Assembly (NCBI RefSeq): GCF_000757385.1
Contig: NZ_JRHH01000005.1
Location: forward strand, 62,001 to 126,000
DNA: 64,000 bases
Direction: 5' to 3'
From: Flavobacterium aquatile LMG 4008 = ATCC 11947
Lineage (GTDB): Bacteria > Bacteroidota > Bacteroidia > Flavobacteriales > Flavobacteriaceae
Positions within the stretch are counted from its first letter, which is position 1. Each line of letters opens with the position of its first letter. A program made the position numbers and the translations under genes. The notes beneath the pieces are model-generated. The model ran no database searches. It saw nothing but the letters and a program-made list of their open reading frames with translations, and was not told where the DNA came from. Below are positions 1-10,080 of this stretch, piece by piece.

Positions 1-1
1 T

Positions 2-3000
2 AATACACAAGCAACTGCTGATGGATTATACATCTATAATGGAAACTCAGTTACTGCTCCATTAATGTCAAGTGGTAATCCGGCAGGTACAGTTCCTGGT
101 GGAGTTGCAGGATCTTATTGGGGTACAACCAACCCAGGTTCATTTACTTCATCAAGTCCTGATGGTTGTTTAACCTTCAGATTTAGAAGTGGGGCAGCAA
201 CAAACGCACCAGGATGGACATCAAATATCACTTGCGGACCAGCACCAGTTTGTCCACAACCACAATCATTAGTTACTTCTGCAGTTACATTTAATTCAGT
301 TAACTTAGCTTGGACAGAAAATGGAACTGCTACCTCTTGGCAAGTTCTTGCTTTACCTTGTGGTTCTCCTGCTCCAACGGCAAGTTCAACAGGTTGGGTA
401 ACAGCAGGAACAAATCCATTTACATTAACAGGATTAACTTCAGAAACTTGTTATAACATTTATGTAAGAAGTGCCTGCTCATCAACAGATGTAAGCACAT
501 GGCTTGGACCAAGAACTATTACTACTGCAATTGCTCCACCAGTATGTGGAGGAACTTTTGTTGATAATGGTGGTTCATTTGCAAGTTATTTAGACAATAG
601 TGATGTTACTTGGACCGTTTGTCCTACAGTTCCTGGAGAACAAGTTACTGTAACATTTACATCTTTTTCTGTAGAAACTGGTGCTGACGGTTTATACGTT
701 TTTAATGGAAACTCAATAGCTGCAGAACAAATAATAAGTTTAAATGGTCCTGGAACAGTTCCTGGTGGATTAGCTGGATCATTTTGGGGAACAACAATAC
801 CTGGCCCATTTACTTCATCAAATCCTAATGGCTGTTTAACTTTTAGATTTAGAAGTGGAGCTACAAACAATTCAGCAGGATGGATAGCAAATGTAACTTG
901 TAATCCAGCACCTACTTGTTTAGTTCCAACAGCAGTTACCGTTTTAACAACAACAGAAAACTCTGTAACAGTTTCATGGACAGAAAATGGAACAGCTACA
1001 GCATGGGAAGTGCTAGTTTTACCTTTTGCCGCTCCGGCTCCAACTGCGGGATCAACTGGTTGGCAAGCAGCAGCAACAAATCCTTACACTTTTACTGGAT
1101 TAAATTCAGGAACACAATATAAAGTTTATGTAAGAGCAGTTTGTAGTAGTACAGATAGCAGTGCTTGGTCATTTCAATCAATTTTCAATACTTTAATCTC
1201 AAATGACGAATGTGCTGATGCTGTTGTAGCTGTTGTTAACCCAGATACAGCATGTGGTGCTGTTACTCCAGGAACGATAATTGGAGCAACTCCATCACCA
1301 GACGCAAATACATGTCCTGGTAGTGATGATGATGATGTTTGGTTTCAATTTACTGCAACTAGTCCATCACATTTAATAAGTTTAATTGATATAACAGGAA
1401 GTACAACCAATTTAGTTCATGGACTATTCACAGGAGTATGTGGTTCATTAAATCAAATTTATTGTAGTGATCCAGAACAAAGTCTTGCTACAGGATTAGT
1501 AATTGGTCAAGTATACTACGTTAGAGTATATACATCTACTGCAACACCTAATCAAAGTTCAATATTCAATCTTTGTATAGGTACACTTTTACCTCCAATA
1601 GCAACAAGTACTACAACATATACCAATTTAGAGTTAATTGAAGATATCTTATTAAATTCTACATGTGCTAATGTTTCAAACATAACATCATCAGGATCTA
1701 CAAATTTTGGTGCAACTCCAGCAAATAATAGTATTGGTTATTTTACTAAAAACGGATCTGGCTTTCCATTTAATGATGGTATAGTGCTTTCTTCAGGGTT
1801 TGTTAACAACTCACCTGGACCAAATGATGTTATCTTGAGTGATACTGCTACAGGATGGGGTGGTGATGCCGATTTAGCGGCCATAGTAACAGCTGCAACT
1901 GGTGAAGTAATGAATTCACAAAATGCTACAAAATTAGAATTTGATTTTGTACCGTTAACCGATCAAATCAGTTTTAATTTTATATTCGCATCAGACGAAT
2001 ACGGAGCTTTCCAATGCAGCTATTCTGATGCTTTCGCATTTTTGTTGACAAATACTGTAACTGGCGTCACTACAAATTTAGCTGTTGTACCTAATACAAC
2101 AACTCCTATTTCGGTTGTGACTATTAGAGATGCTTTATTTAATACTGGATGTTCATCAGTTAATCCAGAATATTTCGGAACTTATTATGGAGCTCCAAAT
2201 GGTGACAATATTTTAGCAGCTCCTATTAATTTTAATGGATCAACTATCCCAATGACAGCATCAGCAACGGTAATACCAGGAACACAATATCATATTAAAC
2301 TTGTTGTTTCTGATAGAAATGACTCTGCTTTTGACTCTGCTGTGTATCTTGAAGGTGGAAGTTTTGATATTGGTAATGTTGAATTGGGTACAGATTTTCT
2401 TGTATCTAATAATAATGCACTTTGTTATGGATCATCTTACTTAATTCAGTCTGGTCTTGATCCTGCAGATTATACTTTTACTTGGGAACAAAATGGTGTA
2501 GTTATCCCAAACCAAACTGGACCAAATTTAATTGTATTAACTAATGGTACTTACACTGTAAATGCTCAATTTATTGGTACAACATGTCTTGCTACTGATT
2601 CACTAGTTATTGAGTTTTATAATGAAATTCTACAAGGAACACCTGTGAATCTTACAGCATGTAATAATTCAACATTTGCTCAATTTGATTTAAGTCAAAA
2701 TAATACAAATACACTTGGCAGTTTAAATCCAGCAGATTACAATATTGCATATTATCCAACTGTTGATGACGCTGACAATGAAACAAATGCTTTGCCACTA
2801 TTATATACTAATGTTGTTCCAAGTTTACAAACTATCTACATTAGATTAGAAAATAATTTAACTGGTTGTTATTTAATAAGTGAATTTAATCTTATCGTTC
2901 AAGATTTAACTCCACAATTTACAATTACTCCAGACTCATCAATATGTGCTGGAACTAACGGAACAATCACTGTAACTCCAATTAATTATGTTGCTGGCGA

Positions 3001-4489
3001 TGTTACTTACACTTGGACTTTAGATGGTAATCCATTACCAGATACAAATGGAACAATTACAGTTAATCAAGCAGGAACTTACTCAGTGTTAATTAATAAC
3101 TCTGGTTGTACTGCGACTGGTCAAACAGTTATCACTATTACCCCTATTCCAGTGCCTGATGATCCAATAGATGTAACCTCTTGCGGTTCTTATGTATTAC
3201 CAACATTGACTATTGGGAATTATTATACAGGTTCAAATGGAACAGGAACACCATTATTTGCTGGTGATACAATTACAAGTACACAAACAATTTATGTATT
3301 TGCTTCAAGTGGAACTATACCAAATTGTACTGCAGAGAATAATTTCTTAGTAACAATTACACCATTAACAGCAGCTACTTTTACTCCATTTGGTACTCTT
3401 TGCCAAAATGCAACAGCTCCAGCATTACCAAATACATCTAACAATTTATTTACTGGTTCTTGGAGTCCGTTAGCAATTGATACATCAGTAGTTGGAACAT
3501 TCAATTATACATTTACTCCAGATGCTGGTCAATGTGCCGATGCTACGACAATTTCTGTTACAATCGTTGCACCAACGGTTGCTTCATTTACACAAATTGG
3601 ACCATTATGTAGTGGTACAACAGCCCCGACTTTACCTTTAACTTCTTCAAACGGAATTACTGGTAATTGGAGTCCAACAACAATTGATACTTCAGTTGCA
3701 GGAACATTTACTTACACGTTTACTACTACAGACGCTTGTGCTACTGGCACAACAATGAATGTAGTGATTGTTTCTTCGCCAAATGTTTCAGCTGTAGCAA
3801 ATGTAAACGCATGTGATAGTTATACACTTCCGGCTTTATCAGTTGGTAATTACTTCACAGGTGCTGGTGGAACAGGTTCACAATTAGCTGTTGGCACAGT
3901 TTTAAATACAACTCAAACAGTTTATGTTTATGCAGCCAACACAAATGGTATTACTACTTGTTCTGATGAAGAAAGTTTTGTTGTTACAATAACAACTTCT
4001 CCTCAATTCACAGTTGAAGGTGGATGTGATGGCGCAGTTTATGTTCTTGAAGTTGTTAATGCTAATTTTGATTCTGCACTTGCAACATACTCATGGACCA
4101 ATCCATCAGGAACTGTAATTGGGACTAATAGTCCAACAATTACAGTAACTACACCTGGTAATTATACTTGTCAAGTTACAGTTGGTGCTTGCAGTACTTC
4201 ATTTGTTTTTGAAGCAAATTCTACAACATGCTTAATTCAAAAGGGTATTTCTCCTAATAATGATGACTTAAATGATTCATTTGATTTAACTGGTTTCAAT
4301 GTAAAACAGTTAACATTATTCAATCGTTATGGTGGAAAAGTATATGCTAAAGCGAATTATACTAACGAGTGGAATGGTCAATCTGATAAAGGTGATGAAT
4401 TACCAGACGGAACTTACTATTATGTAATTGAACGTGATGGTATGGAAGCCAAAACAGGATGGATTTACATCAATAGAGAAATAAACTAA
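2..4489 (+). CDS. Giant T9SS type B secreted adhesin, 5' end outside window
   Basis: The frame is open from base 2, so the N-terminus lies upstream and only about 1495 residues are visible. Order seen: the end of a CUB-like module, a fibronectin III-like module, a second CUB-like plus FnIII-like pair (a tandem duplication of the first, sharing DGLY, TVPGG and CLTFRFRSG), a PPC-like segment, a choice-of-anchor L-type domain (about residues 540-800), several Ig/PKD-like repeats with paired Cys, and a C-terminal gliding-associated domain (ISPNNDDLNDSF to the end) typical of T9SS type B sorting (CHU_C). Inferred role: cell-surface or released adhesin carried by the type IX system. The two genes directly downstream encode its usual outer membrane partners. 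Confident on class, not on ligand. Confidence 0.88.
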   Translation, partial: NTQATADGLYIYNGNSVTAPLMSSGNPAGTVPGGVAGSYWGTTNPGSFTSSSPDGCLTFRFRSGAATNAPGWTSNITCGPAPVCPQPQSLVTSAVTFNSVNLAWTENGTATSWQVLALPCGSPAPTASSTGWVTAGTNPFTLTGLTSETCYNIYVRSACSSTDVSTWLGPRTITTAIAPPVCGGTFVDNGGSFASYLDNSDVTWTVCPTVPGEQVTVTFTSFSVETGADGLYVFNGNSIAAEQIISLNGPGTVPGGLAGSFWGTTIPGPFTSSNPNGCLTFRFRSGATNNSAGWIANVTCNPAPTCLVPTAVTVLTTTENSVTVSWTENGTATAWEVLVLPFAAPAPTAGSTGWQAAATNPYTFTGLNSGTQYKVYVRAVCSSTDSSAWSFQSIFNTLISNDECADAVVAVVNPDTACGAVTPGTIIGATPSPDANTCPGSDDDDVWFQFTATSPSHLISLIDITGSTTNLVHGLFTGVCGSLNQIYCSDPEQSLATGLVIGQVYYVRVYTSTATPNQSSIFNLCIGTLLPPIATSTTTYTNLELIEDILLNSTCANVSNITSSGSTNFGATPANNSIGYFTKNGSGFPFNDGIVLSSGFVNNSPGPNDVILSDTATGWGGDADLAAIVTAATGEVMNSQNATKLEFDFVPLTDQISFNFIFASDEYGAFQCSYSDAFAFLLTNTVTGVTTNLAVVPNTTTPISVVTIRDALFNTGCSSVNPEYFGTYYGAPNGDNILAAPINFNGSTIPMTASATVIPGTQYHIKLVVSDRNDSAFDSAVYLEGGSFDIGNVELGTDFLVSNNNALCYGSSYLIQSGLDPADYTFTWEQNGVVIPNQTGPNLIVLTNGTYTVNAQFIGTTCLATDSLVIEFYNEILQGTPVNLTACNNSTFAQFDLSQNNTNTLGSLNPADYNIAYYPTVDDADNETNALPLLYTNVVPSLQTIYIRLENNLTGCYLISEFNLIVQDLTPQFTITPDSSICAGTNGTITVTPINYVAGDVTYTWTLDGNPLPDTNGTITVNQAGTYSVLINNSGCTATGQTVITITPIPVPDDPIDVTSCGSYVLPTLTIGNYYTGSNGTGTPLFAGDTITSTQTIYVFASSGTIPNCTAENNFLVTITPLTAATFTPFGTLCQNATAPALPNTSNNLFTGSWSPLAIDTSVVGTFNYTFTPDAGQCADATTISVTIVAPTVASFTQIGPLCSGTTAPTLPLTSSNGITGNWSPTTIDTSVAGTFTYTFTTTDACATGTTMNVVIVSSPNVSAVANVNACDSYTLPALSVGNYFTGAGGTGSQLAVGTVLNTTQTVYVYAANTNGITTCSDEESFVVTITTSPQFTVEGGCDGAVYVLEVVNANFDSALATYSWTNPSGTVIGTNSPTITVTTPGNYTCQVTVGACSTSFVFEANSTTCLIQKGISPNNDDLNDSFDLTGFNVKQLTLFNRYGGKVYAKANYTNEWNGQSDKGDELPDGTYYYVIERDGMEAKTGWIYINREIN

Positions 4490-4518
4490 TTAACAATAAA
4501 ACTATAAAAACCAATAAG

Positions 4519-5460
4519 ATGAAAAAATTATATTTCTTAACACTAATCGCTCTGGTATCATGTATAGATGTTAGTGCACAACAAGATCCAAACTACACTC
4601 AATACATGTATAATCTTAGTGTGATAAATCCTGCTTATGCAGGTTCAAAAGAAAGTCTATCTGGAGGATTATTATATAGAAAGCAATGGGTTGAAATTGA
4701 AGATGCACCAACAACAGGAACATTCTTTTTGCATAGTCCAGTTGGAAAAAATGTAGGTCTTGGAATATCTGCAATTACTGATAAAATTGGGCCTGTTGAA
4801 GAGAACAATATCTTTGCAGATTTCTCATATACTTTAAATTTAGGTGGTGAACACAAACTTGCATTTGGTATAAAAGGTGGAGCAACTTTCCACAAAGTTG
4901 GTTTGTTTGATGAAATTGGAAATGGAAATGTACCAGATCCTAATGACCCAGCATTTGCTGAAAACACAAGCAGAACTTTATTAAATTTAGGTTCAGGTCT
5001 TTTTTATTATACTGATAAATATTACGTATCGTTCTCGATGCCAAATATTTTAAAAGGGAAATATCTTGATTATAGATTTGATGTTGATGGTCAGGATTAT
5101 AAATTTGGTACAGAAACATTACATTATTTCCTTACTGGAGGTTATGTTTTTGACTTAACACCTAACGTTAAGTTTAAGCCATTTGCAATGATAAAATCAT
5201 CTATCAATGCTCCAACATCTTTTGATTTGTCTACAAACTTTTTGTTTAATGAAAAATTCGAAGTTGGCGCAACATACCGTTTTGAAGATTCATTTGGAGC
5301 AATGATTAATTATGCAATTACACCTTCACTAAGAATTGGTTATGCTTATGATCACATTGTTTCTGATTTAAATGTAACAACTCCATCTTCTCACGAGTTT
5401 ATGTTGTTATTTGATTTAAACTTCTCGAAAAAAGTATCACAATCTCCAAGATTTTTCTAA
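4519..5460 (+). CDS. PorP/SprF family type IX secretion membrane protein
   Basis: 313 residues with a signal peptide ending near SAQQ, then the family hallmark of DPNYTQYMYN followed by NPAYAGS. The rest is alternating beta strands expected of an outer membrane barrel. SprF in F. johnsoniae is needed for secretion of the type B adhesin SprB, and paralogues are encoded next to their type B substrates; here the gene follows the adhesin by 29 bp and precedes the OmpA-like gene by 18 bp, so the three probably form one operon. Function is inferred from family and context. Confidence 0.93.
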   Translation: MKKLYFLTLIALVSCIDVSAQQDPNYTQYMYNLSVINPAYAGSKESLSGGLLYRKQWVEIEDAPTTGTFFLHSPVGKNVGLGISAITDKIGPVEENNIFADFSYTLNLGGEHKLAFGIKGGATFHKVGLFDEIGNGNVPDPNDPAFAENTSRTLLNLGSGLFYYTDKYYVSFSMPNILKGKYLDYRFDVDGQDYKFGTETLHYFLTGGYVFDLTPNVKFKPFAMIKSSINAPTSFDLSTNFLFNEKFEVGATYRFEDSFGAMINYAITPSLRIGYAYDHIVSDLNVTTPSSHEFMLLFDLNFSKKVSQSPRFF

Positions 5461-5478
5461 CATAAAAATAAAGACAAA

Positions 5479-7344
5479 ATGAAAAACCTATATATAGTAT
5501 TAAGTTTTGGTTTAATGAGTATTTCACTTGTTGCACAAAACAAAGACACAAAAGCAGCAGATAAATTATACAGCAGATATGAATACGTTGATGCTGCAAA
5601 AGCATATCAAAAATTAGTTGACAACGGTAAAGGTGACGGTTATGTTTACAAACAATTAGCCGACACTTATTACAATATGTTCAATACAGCTGAGGCAACA
5701 ACTTGGTATGCAAAAGCCACTGAATCGACTCAAGATGCAGAAACATATTTTAGATATGCACAGATGCTAAAGTCGAGTGGTAAATACGAAGAAGCTAATA
5801 AGCAAATGGCAAAGTTTGCTGCATTGTCACCTAACGATCAACGTGCTAAAACCTTTAAAGAAAATCCAAACTATGTGCCTAAATTAGTTGGAAAAACTCC
5901 AGGTTACACAGCTAAATCTCTTGAAGTAAGTAGCGATAAATCAGATTTTGGAGCAGTTTTATATGATAACGATTTATATTTTACTAGTGCTAGAAATAGT
6001 TCTAGAAAAAATTACGGATGGAACGAAGAACCATTTTTAGATATTTATAAAGCAACTTTGGGTGATAGCGGAACATTTTCTGAAGCAACAACTGTTTCTT
6101 CTTTAAATTCGTCTTTCCATGATGGACCACTTACAATTAGTACTGACGGAAATACTGCTTATTTTACAAGTGATAGTTTTAGAGAAGGTTCATTTGAAAG
6201 AGATAAAAAAAATAAACTTAAATTAGGAAAAAACAATATCTACAAAGCTACCAAAGATGGTAATGGTTGGGGTAATGTTAAATCTTTATCTTTCAATAGC
6301 AAAGAATATTCTACTAGTAACCCAAGTTTAAGTAGAGATGGAAAAACATTATACTTTTCTTCAGATATGCCTAATAGTTTAGGTGGAGTTGATATTTGGA
6401 AAGTGGCTGTTAATGAAGATGGAACTTATGGTACGCCAGAAAATTTAGGTTCTAAAGTAAATACTGAAGGTAACGAAAGTTTTCCATTTATAGCTGATGA
6501 CAATAAAACTCTTTTCTTTGCATCAAGTGGAAAGCAAGGTTTAGGTGGTTATGATGTTTATCAAATTGATTTATCAAATGGATCTGATGCTCAAAACCTA
6601 GGTAAACCAATCAATACCGAAAAAGATGATTTTGCTTTTACATTTAATAAAGCTAAAAACCAAGGTTTCTTTTCTAGTAATAGAAATGGTAATGATGATA
6701 TCTTTAGCGCTACACCAATTTGTTCAGTTGATGTTTTAACTACTGTTACTAATGCAAAAACTGGAGCGACTTTAGCAAGTTCTAAGGTTTCTATCTTAGA
6801 TGATAAAAACAATATAATTGCTACAGAAACTTCTAACGGAAATGGTGAAGTTAAATTTAAAGTAGAATGTGATAAAGCATACACTATCCAAGCATCTAAA
6901 GATGGATTTGAAGGAAATACTTTCCCAGTTGCAAAAACAAAAGGAGGAGAAACTAAAATTACTGCTGCATTACAACCAATTGACGTTATTGTAACACCTA
7001 CAGAAATTATTTTAAAACCAGTTTATTTTGAATACAACAAAAGCAACATTACACAAGAAGGTGCATTTGAGTTAGATAAATTAGTTCAAGTAATGAAAAA
7101 CAACGATCAAATTGTTATAATGGTAAAAGCTCATACTGATTCAAGAGGTACTGACCAATACAATTTAGATTTATCTGATAGAAGAGCAAAATCTACAGTA
7201 CAATATGTAATTTCCAAAGGAATTAGTGCTTCAAGAATATCTGGAAAAGGATATGGAGAATCTGAACCAAAAGTTCAATGTGAACCATGTACAGAAGAAG
7301 AATACTCTCAAAACAGACGTTCAGAGTTCTTGATTGTTAAATAA
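5479..7344 (+). CDS. OmpA family protein with TPR-like, PD40 propeller and carboxypeptidase-regulatory-like domains
   Basis: 621 residues. A signal peptide (end near LVAQ) is followed by TPR-like helices (about 20-120), WD40-like/PD40 propeller repeats (about 150-400, with blades such as SRDGKTLYFSSD), a carboxypeptidase-regulatory-like beta sandwich (about 410-500), and an OmpA C-terminal peptidoglycan-binding domain (about 515-621, with HTDSRGTDQYNLDLSDRRA). Such proteins accompany PorP/SprF proteins and probably tether the outer membrane partner to the cell wall. Last gene of the adhesin operon, followed by a strong terminator. Confidence 0.92.
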   Translation: MKNLYIVLSFGLMSISLVAQNKDTKAADKLYSRYEYVDAAKAYQKLVDNGKGDGYVYKQLADTYYNMFNTAEATTWYAKATESTQDAETYFRYAQMLKSSGKYEEANKQMAKFAALSPNDQRAKTFKENPNYVPKLVGKTPGYTAKSLEVSSDKSDFGAVLYDNDLYFTSARNSSRKNYGWNEEPFLDIYKATLGDSGTFSEATTVSSLNSSFHDGPLTISTDGNTAYFTSDSFREGSFERDKKNKLKLGKNNIYKATKDGNGWGNVKSLSFNSKEYSTSNPSLSRDGKTLYFSSDMPNSLGGVDIWKVAVNEDGTYGTPENLGSKVNTEGNESFPFIADDNKTLFFASSGKQGLGGYDVYQIDLSNGSDAQNLGKPINTEKDDFAFTFNKAKNQGFFSSNRNGNDDIFSATPICSVDVLTTVTNAKTGATLASSKVSILDDKNNIIATETSNGNGEVKFKVECDKAYTIQASKDGFEGNTFPVAKTKGGETKITAALQPIDVIVTPTEIILKPVYFEYNKSNITQEGAFELDKLVQVMKNNDQIVIMVKAHTDSRGTDQYNLDLSDRRAKSTVQYVISKGISASRISGKGYGESEPKVQCEPCTEEEYSQNRRSEFLIVK

Positions 7345-7361
7345 TTAAGTTCTATACTATT

Positions 7362-7391
7362 AAAAACCGAGATGAAAGTCTCGGTTTTTTT
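7362..7391 (+). terminator. Rho-independent terminator of the adhesin-PorP-OmpA operon
   Basis: Stem CCGAGA/TCTCGG (7367-7372 with 7379-7384), extended by an A-run pairing with a run of seven T, 18 bp after the OmpA gene stop. Confidence 0.9.
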
Positions 7392-7570
7392 GTTTTATAA
7401 AAGTAGTATAGTAGTAGTCAAACAATCTAATTTTGATTTTAAACAAATTAAGAGCAGATTTATATAATTATAATATTTTTACAGTCACTTTAGTTTTTAG
7501 CCCAAATAAGGCTTCTAAATATGTTTAAACCCGCTATTATCTTAGTCTTGATAATTAAATTATTATAAGA

Positions 7571-7861
7571 ATGTATAAATTTTTATTCTATAAATTATAT
7601 CGTTTTGCAGTTTCAAATGAAAAATCTGGTTCTATAGATTGTAGTTTTATATCTCTTGCTACGATGTTTGAAATATTACATTTATTAATTTTTGGTCTTT
7701 TATTAAAATATTTTAAAATAGATTTCCATTTAAGCACCAAGTTCACGCCTGTTCTATTGCTAATTTTAGGTGGTTTGATCAATTATTTTTTCTTTATCAG
7801 AAACAAAGCAATACATAAAATAAATAGCAATTTTCAAAAACAGAACTATTTAGAAAGATAA
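7571..7861 (+). CDS. Small two-helix membrane protein, hypothetical
   Basis: 96 residues from an ATG, not recognised. Two hydrophobic stretches (about residues 32-46 and 59-74) separated by a short charged loop, ending in a basic Asn/Lys-rich tail. It stands alone between two terminators, with no clear TAnnTTTG promoter upstream. A small orphan membrane protein is plausible; a chance frame cannot be excluded. Confidence 0.42.
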   Translation: MYKFLFYKLYRFAVSNEKSGSIDCSFISLATMFEILHLLIFGLLLKYFKIDFHLSTKFTPVLLLILGGLINYFFFIRNKAIHKINSNFQKQNYLER

Positions 7862-7984
7862 TTTTTTTTTTGGCTATATAATAGTGCTGTTTATTCAAGT
7901 GTATATTTTGAAAAGAATCGGAAAAGCTTAATATTTTTTTCAATTAAATCAATTCTTCTATTTTTATAAGTCGAATTAGCTAAC

Positions 7985-8030
7985 AAAAAAGAGCCGTTTC
8001 AAAACTATTGAAACGGCTCTTTTATTTTTT
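7985..8030. terminator. Bidirectional terminator, mainly for the TonB receptor operon
   Basis: Perfect 11-bp stem GAGCCGTTTCA (7991-8001) with TGAAACGGCTC (8009-8019), flanked by an A-run on the left and T-runs on the right. It can end transcription of the minus-strand lipoprotein gene whose stop lies at 8043. Confidence 0.9.
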
Positions 8031-8042
8031 TTATAAAATGAA

Positions 8043-9440
8043 TTAGTTAATAACTATATCATCAATTTGAACTGTAGTTGTAACTGTAGTTGTTCCGATA
8101 TATTCAAATACAAAATAACCTGTTCCAGTTAAAGTTGGAGGGATTTCGTATATTCCTGCAGAATTAAAAGCATTTTCAGAAGAACCAATAGCTGGATATG
8201 AAATGCCTGTAAAACCACTTGTAATATTTGTAAACAAACTCATGTTTACTTGTTGACCAGGTGTATAATTTTCACTTTTAACATAATATACTTTTAAAGC
8301 TAGACCTGCATTAAAACGAATTTCTTCTTTAAAAGTAAATGTACTTGCAGCAGTAAAATCTACTGGCACAAAGAATAATGTATTAGCTGGAATTCCTGGA
8401 CTACCAGATCCATTAAATGAAGACATTTCAATGTATTTGTTTGAACTAAAACTTTTTAATTGCCAGTATCTTGATCCTTTAGCTGCATCATTTATGTATT
8501 TTGGAAAATTTGTTTGATTAGTTGTATTGTATGATGTAAAAGGTTCGTTTAAAGAAGCTGAAAAAACATTAGCATTACCTACAATTGCTGGATAAACATC
8601 TACTCTTGGATTGTTTAATTTAATATCGCTTTCATATCTAACAATAAATTGAAAATCTGAGTTGAATTTAGATAAAACTCCACGTATTTTTCCGCTTCCT
8701 TGAGCTACTTCGTTTCCTGTAAATATTGCAAAACTACTAAAACGAATAATTCTTTGTGTTCCACCAGTTAAAGCTGTTAATAAATGATTAGTTGCACCAC
8801 CACCTGAATCTACGTCATAATACGTTCTGTTGTTTGTACCATCGTTGATTGAACTATCAGTAAATTGAACTTCATCTAATTCAACCAAAGTATTCTGGTT
8901 TGCATTTGTGTAAGCTTCAGCTAATGTAAGTGTTCTTACAAAAGTATCTTCATCAACAATTGTTGCAGATGGAAACAAATGATTTTTATATTCAAATACT
9001 GATATTCTTCCAATTCCACCTTCAAATAAAGATCCAATTTGTAATGAACCAAATACTTCAGCAGTATATAATCCTTTTAATTTGATATACACTTTTCTTC
9101 CAGGTGTAAAACCTTCACCGTATAATGTGGTTACATCAATTGGCACACTAAATCCAATTGGTGCAGATCCATCAGCAGGAATAGTTTGAAATGAAATAGA
9201 CTTGTAAAACGTTCCGCTTTCGTCACTAGATGTTACATAAGCTTCAATAATATCGTCTGCTGTATATTCTACAGGAGTTGTTGTTGCATCGTCATTTACA
9301 GCCGCCACGGTTGTTGTTGTAGTTAATTCAAAAGTTTCCAATGTATTCGTTGGAGTTGAATAAGAATCATCATTAATACAACTTGTGATGCCAAGGGAAA
9401 TCGTTACTAATAACAGCGATTTTAAAATTATTTTTTTCAT
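8043..9440 (-). CDS. DUF5689 domain lipoprotein
   Basis: 465 residues with a lipoprotein signal peptide (lipobox ending ITSC, Cys near residue 21), so probably anchored in the outer membrane. The region of about residues 60-260 has the DUF5689 pattern, an OB-like beta domain with GRKVYIKLKG. The C-terminal half (about 270-465) looks like a choice-of-anchor J/carbohydrate-binding beta sandwich ending in VQIDDIVIN. It is the third gene of the TonB receptor operon and probably helps capture the transported ligand, as SusD/E-type lipoproteins do; the ligand is unknown. The adjacent nuclease-fold gene suggests, but does not prove, a nucleic acid substrate. Confidence 0.82.
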   Translation of the reverse strand: MKKIILKSLLLVTISLGITSCINDDSYSTPTNTLETFELTTTTTVAAVNDDATTTPVEYTADDIIEAYVTSSDESGTFYKSISFQTIPADGSAPIGFSVPIDVTTLYGEGFTPGRKVYIKLKGLYTAEVFGSLQIGSLFEGGIGRISVFEYKNHLFPSATIVDEDTFVRTLTLAEAYTNANQNTLVELDEVQFTDSSINDGTNNRTYYDVDSGGGATNHLLTALTGGTQRIIRFSSFAIFTGNEVAQGSGKIRGVLSKFNSDFQFIVRYESDIKLNNPRVDVYPAIVGNANVFSASLNEPFTSYNTTNQTNFPKYINDAAKGSRYWQLKSFSSNKYIEMSSFNGSGSPGIPANTLFFVPVDFTAASTFTFKEEIRFNAGLALKVYYVKSENYTPGQQVNMSLFTNITSGFTGISYPAIGSSENAFNSAGIYEIPPTLTGTGYFVFEYIGTTTVTTTVQIDDIVIN

Positions 9441-9453
9441 AGTATTTTATGAT

Positions 9454-10071
9454 TTATTGTTTAATAAATACTCTAATGTCATCAACTTGGTACGATCCGT
9501 CTAAAGTAGTATTTGTTCCAGATCCTCTAACTTTAAAAGCGATATTAACATTGCCTGTGTATCCAGATAAATCTATTTCACCAGATTTAATGAAAGCAAA
9601 ATACGCACTAGATGTTGTTGGTAAAGTAGCTTCTAATGGTTCCCAAGTTGCAGTTGTTACATTGGTACCGTCAAAATCTGTAGAAATTAATACTTCTAAT
9701 GAATTTGATGATGAAGTTACAAAACTTTGTGAAGCACGAAAAACAAATCTTTCATTTTCTTGTGTGTCTAAGTTTATCGATGGAGATACAAGCCAACCTA
9801 TGTTTACTGCATCACCAGATTGAAATGAACTAAATTCAGCATAAGGATTATTACTAAAAACTTGTTCTTTCCATTTAGCATTTCCAACTTCATTAAAGTT
9901 TATCCAGCCTTGCGTATCAAGAATGGTGTCGTCTACTGCACCAATTGAAAAATCTTCAGAAAAGACTAATGGTACAAAATCAGGAGTTTTTTGATCATCT
10001 TCTGGAGAACATCCAGTTAAAGATAGGATTGAAACGAATCCTAAGATGAAGAATATTTTATTTATTTTCAT
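9454..10071 (-). CDS. Choice-of-anchor J / DUF5017-like lipoprotein
   Basis: 205 residues. Signal peptide with lipobox SLTGC, then one beta-sandwich domain with the choice-of-anchor J pattern: a start like FSEDFS, a conserved middle GWLVSPSINLD and an end YQVDDIRVFIK. Lies 9 bp after the TonB receptor gene and 13 bp before the DUF5689 gene, so co-transcribed. The same fold recurs in the C-terminal half of the DUF5689 protein, so the pair may share ligand-binding geometry. Probable surface lipoprotein. Confidence 0.78.
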   Translation of the reverse strand: MKINKIFFILGFVSILSLTGCSPEDDQKTPDFVPLVFSEDFSIGAVDDTILDTQGWINFNEVGNAKWKEQVFSNNPYAEFSSFQSGDAVNIGWLVSPSINLDTQENERFVFRASQSFVTSSSNSLEVLISTDFDGTNVTTATWEPLEATLPTTSSAYFAFIKSGEIDLSGYTGNVNIAFKVRGSGTNTTLDGSYQVDDIRVFIKQ

Positions 10072-10080
10072 AGCTTTTAA

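Noticed and set aside
9449..9823. Plus-strand 124-residue frame over the choice-of-anchor J gene
   Set aside because: Antisense shadow of a well-supported lipoprotein gene with a signal peptide and operon spacing.
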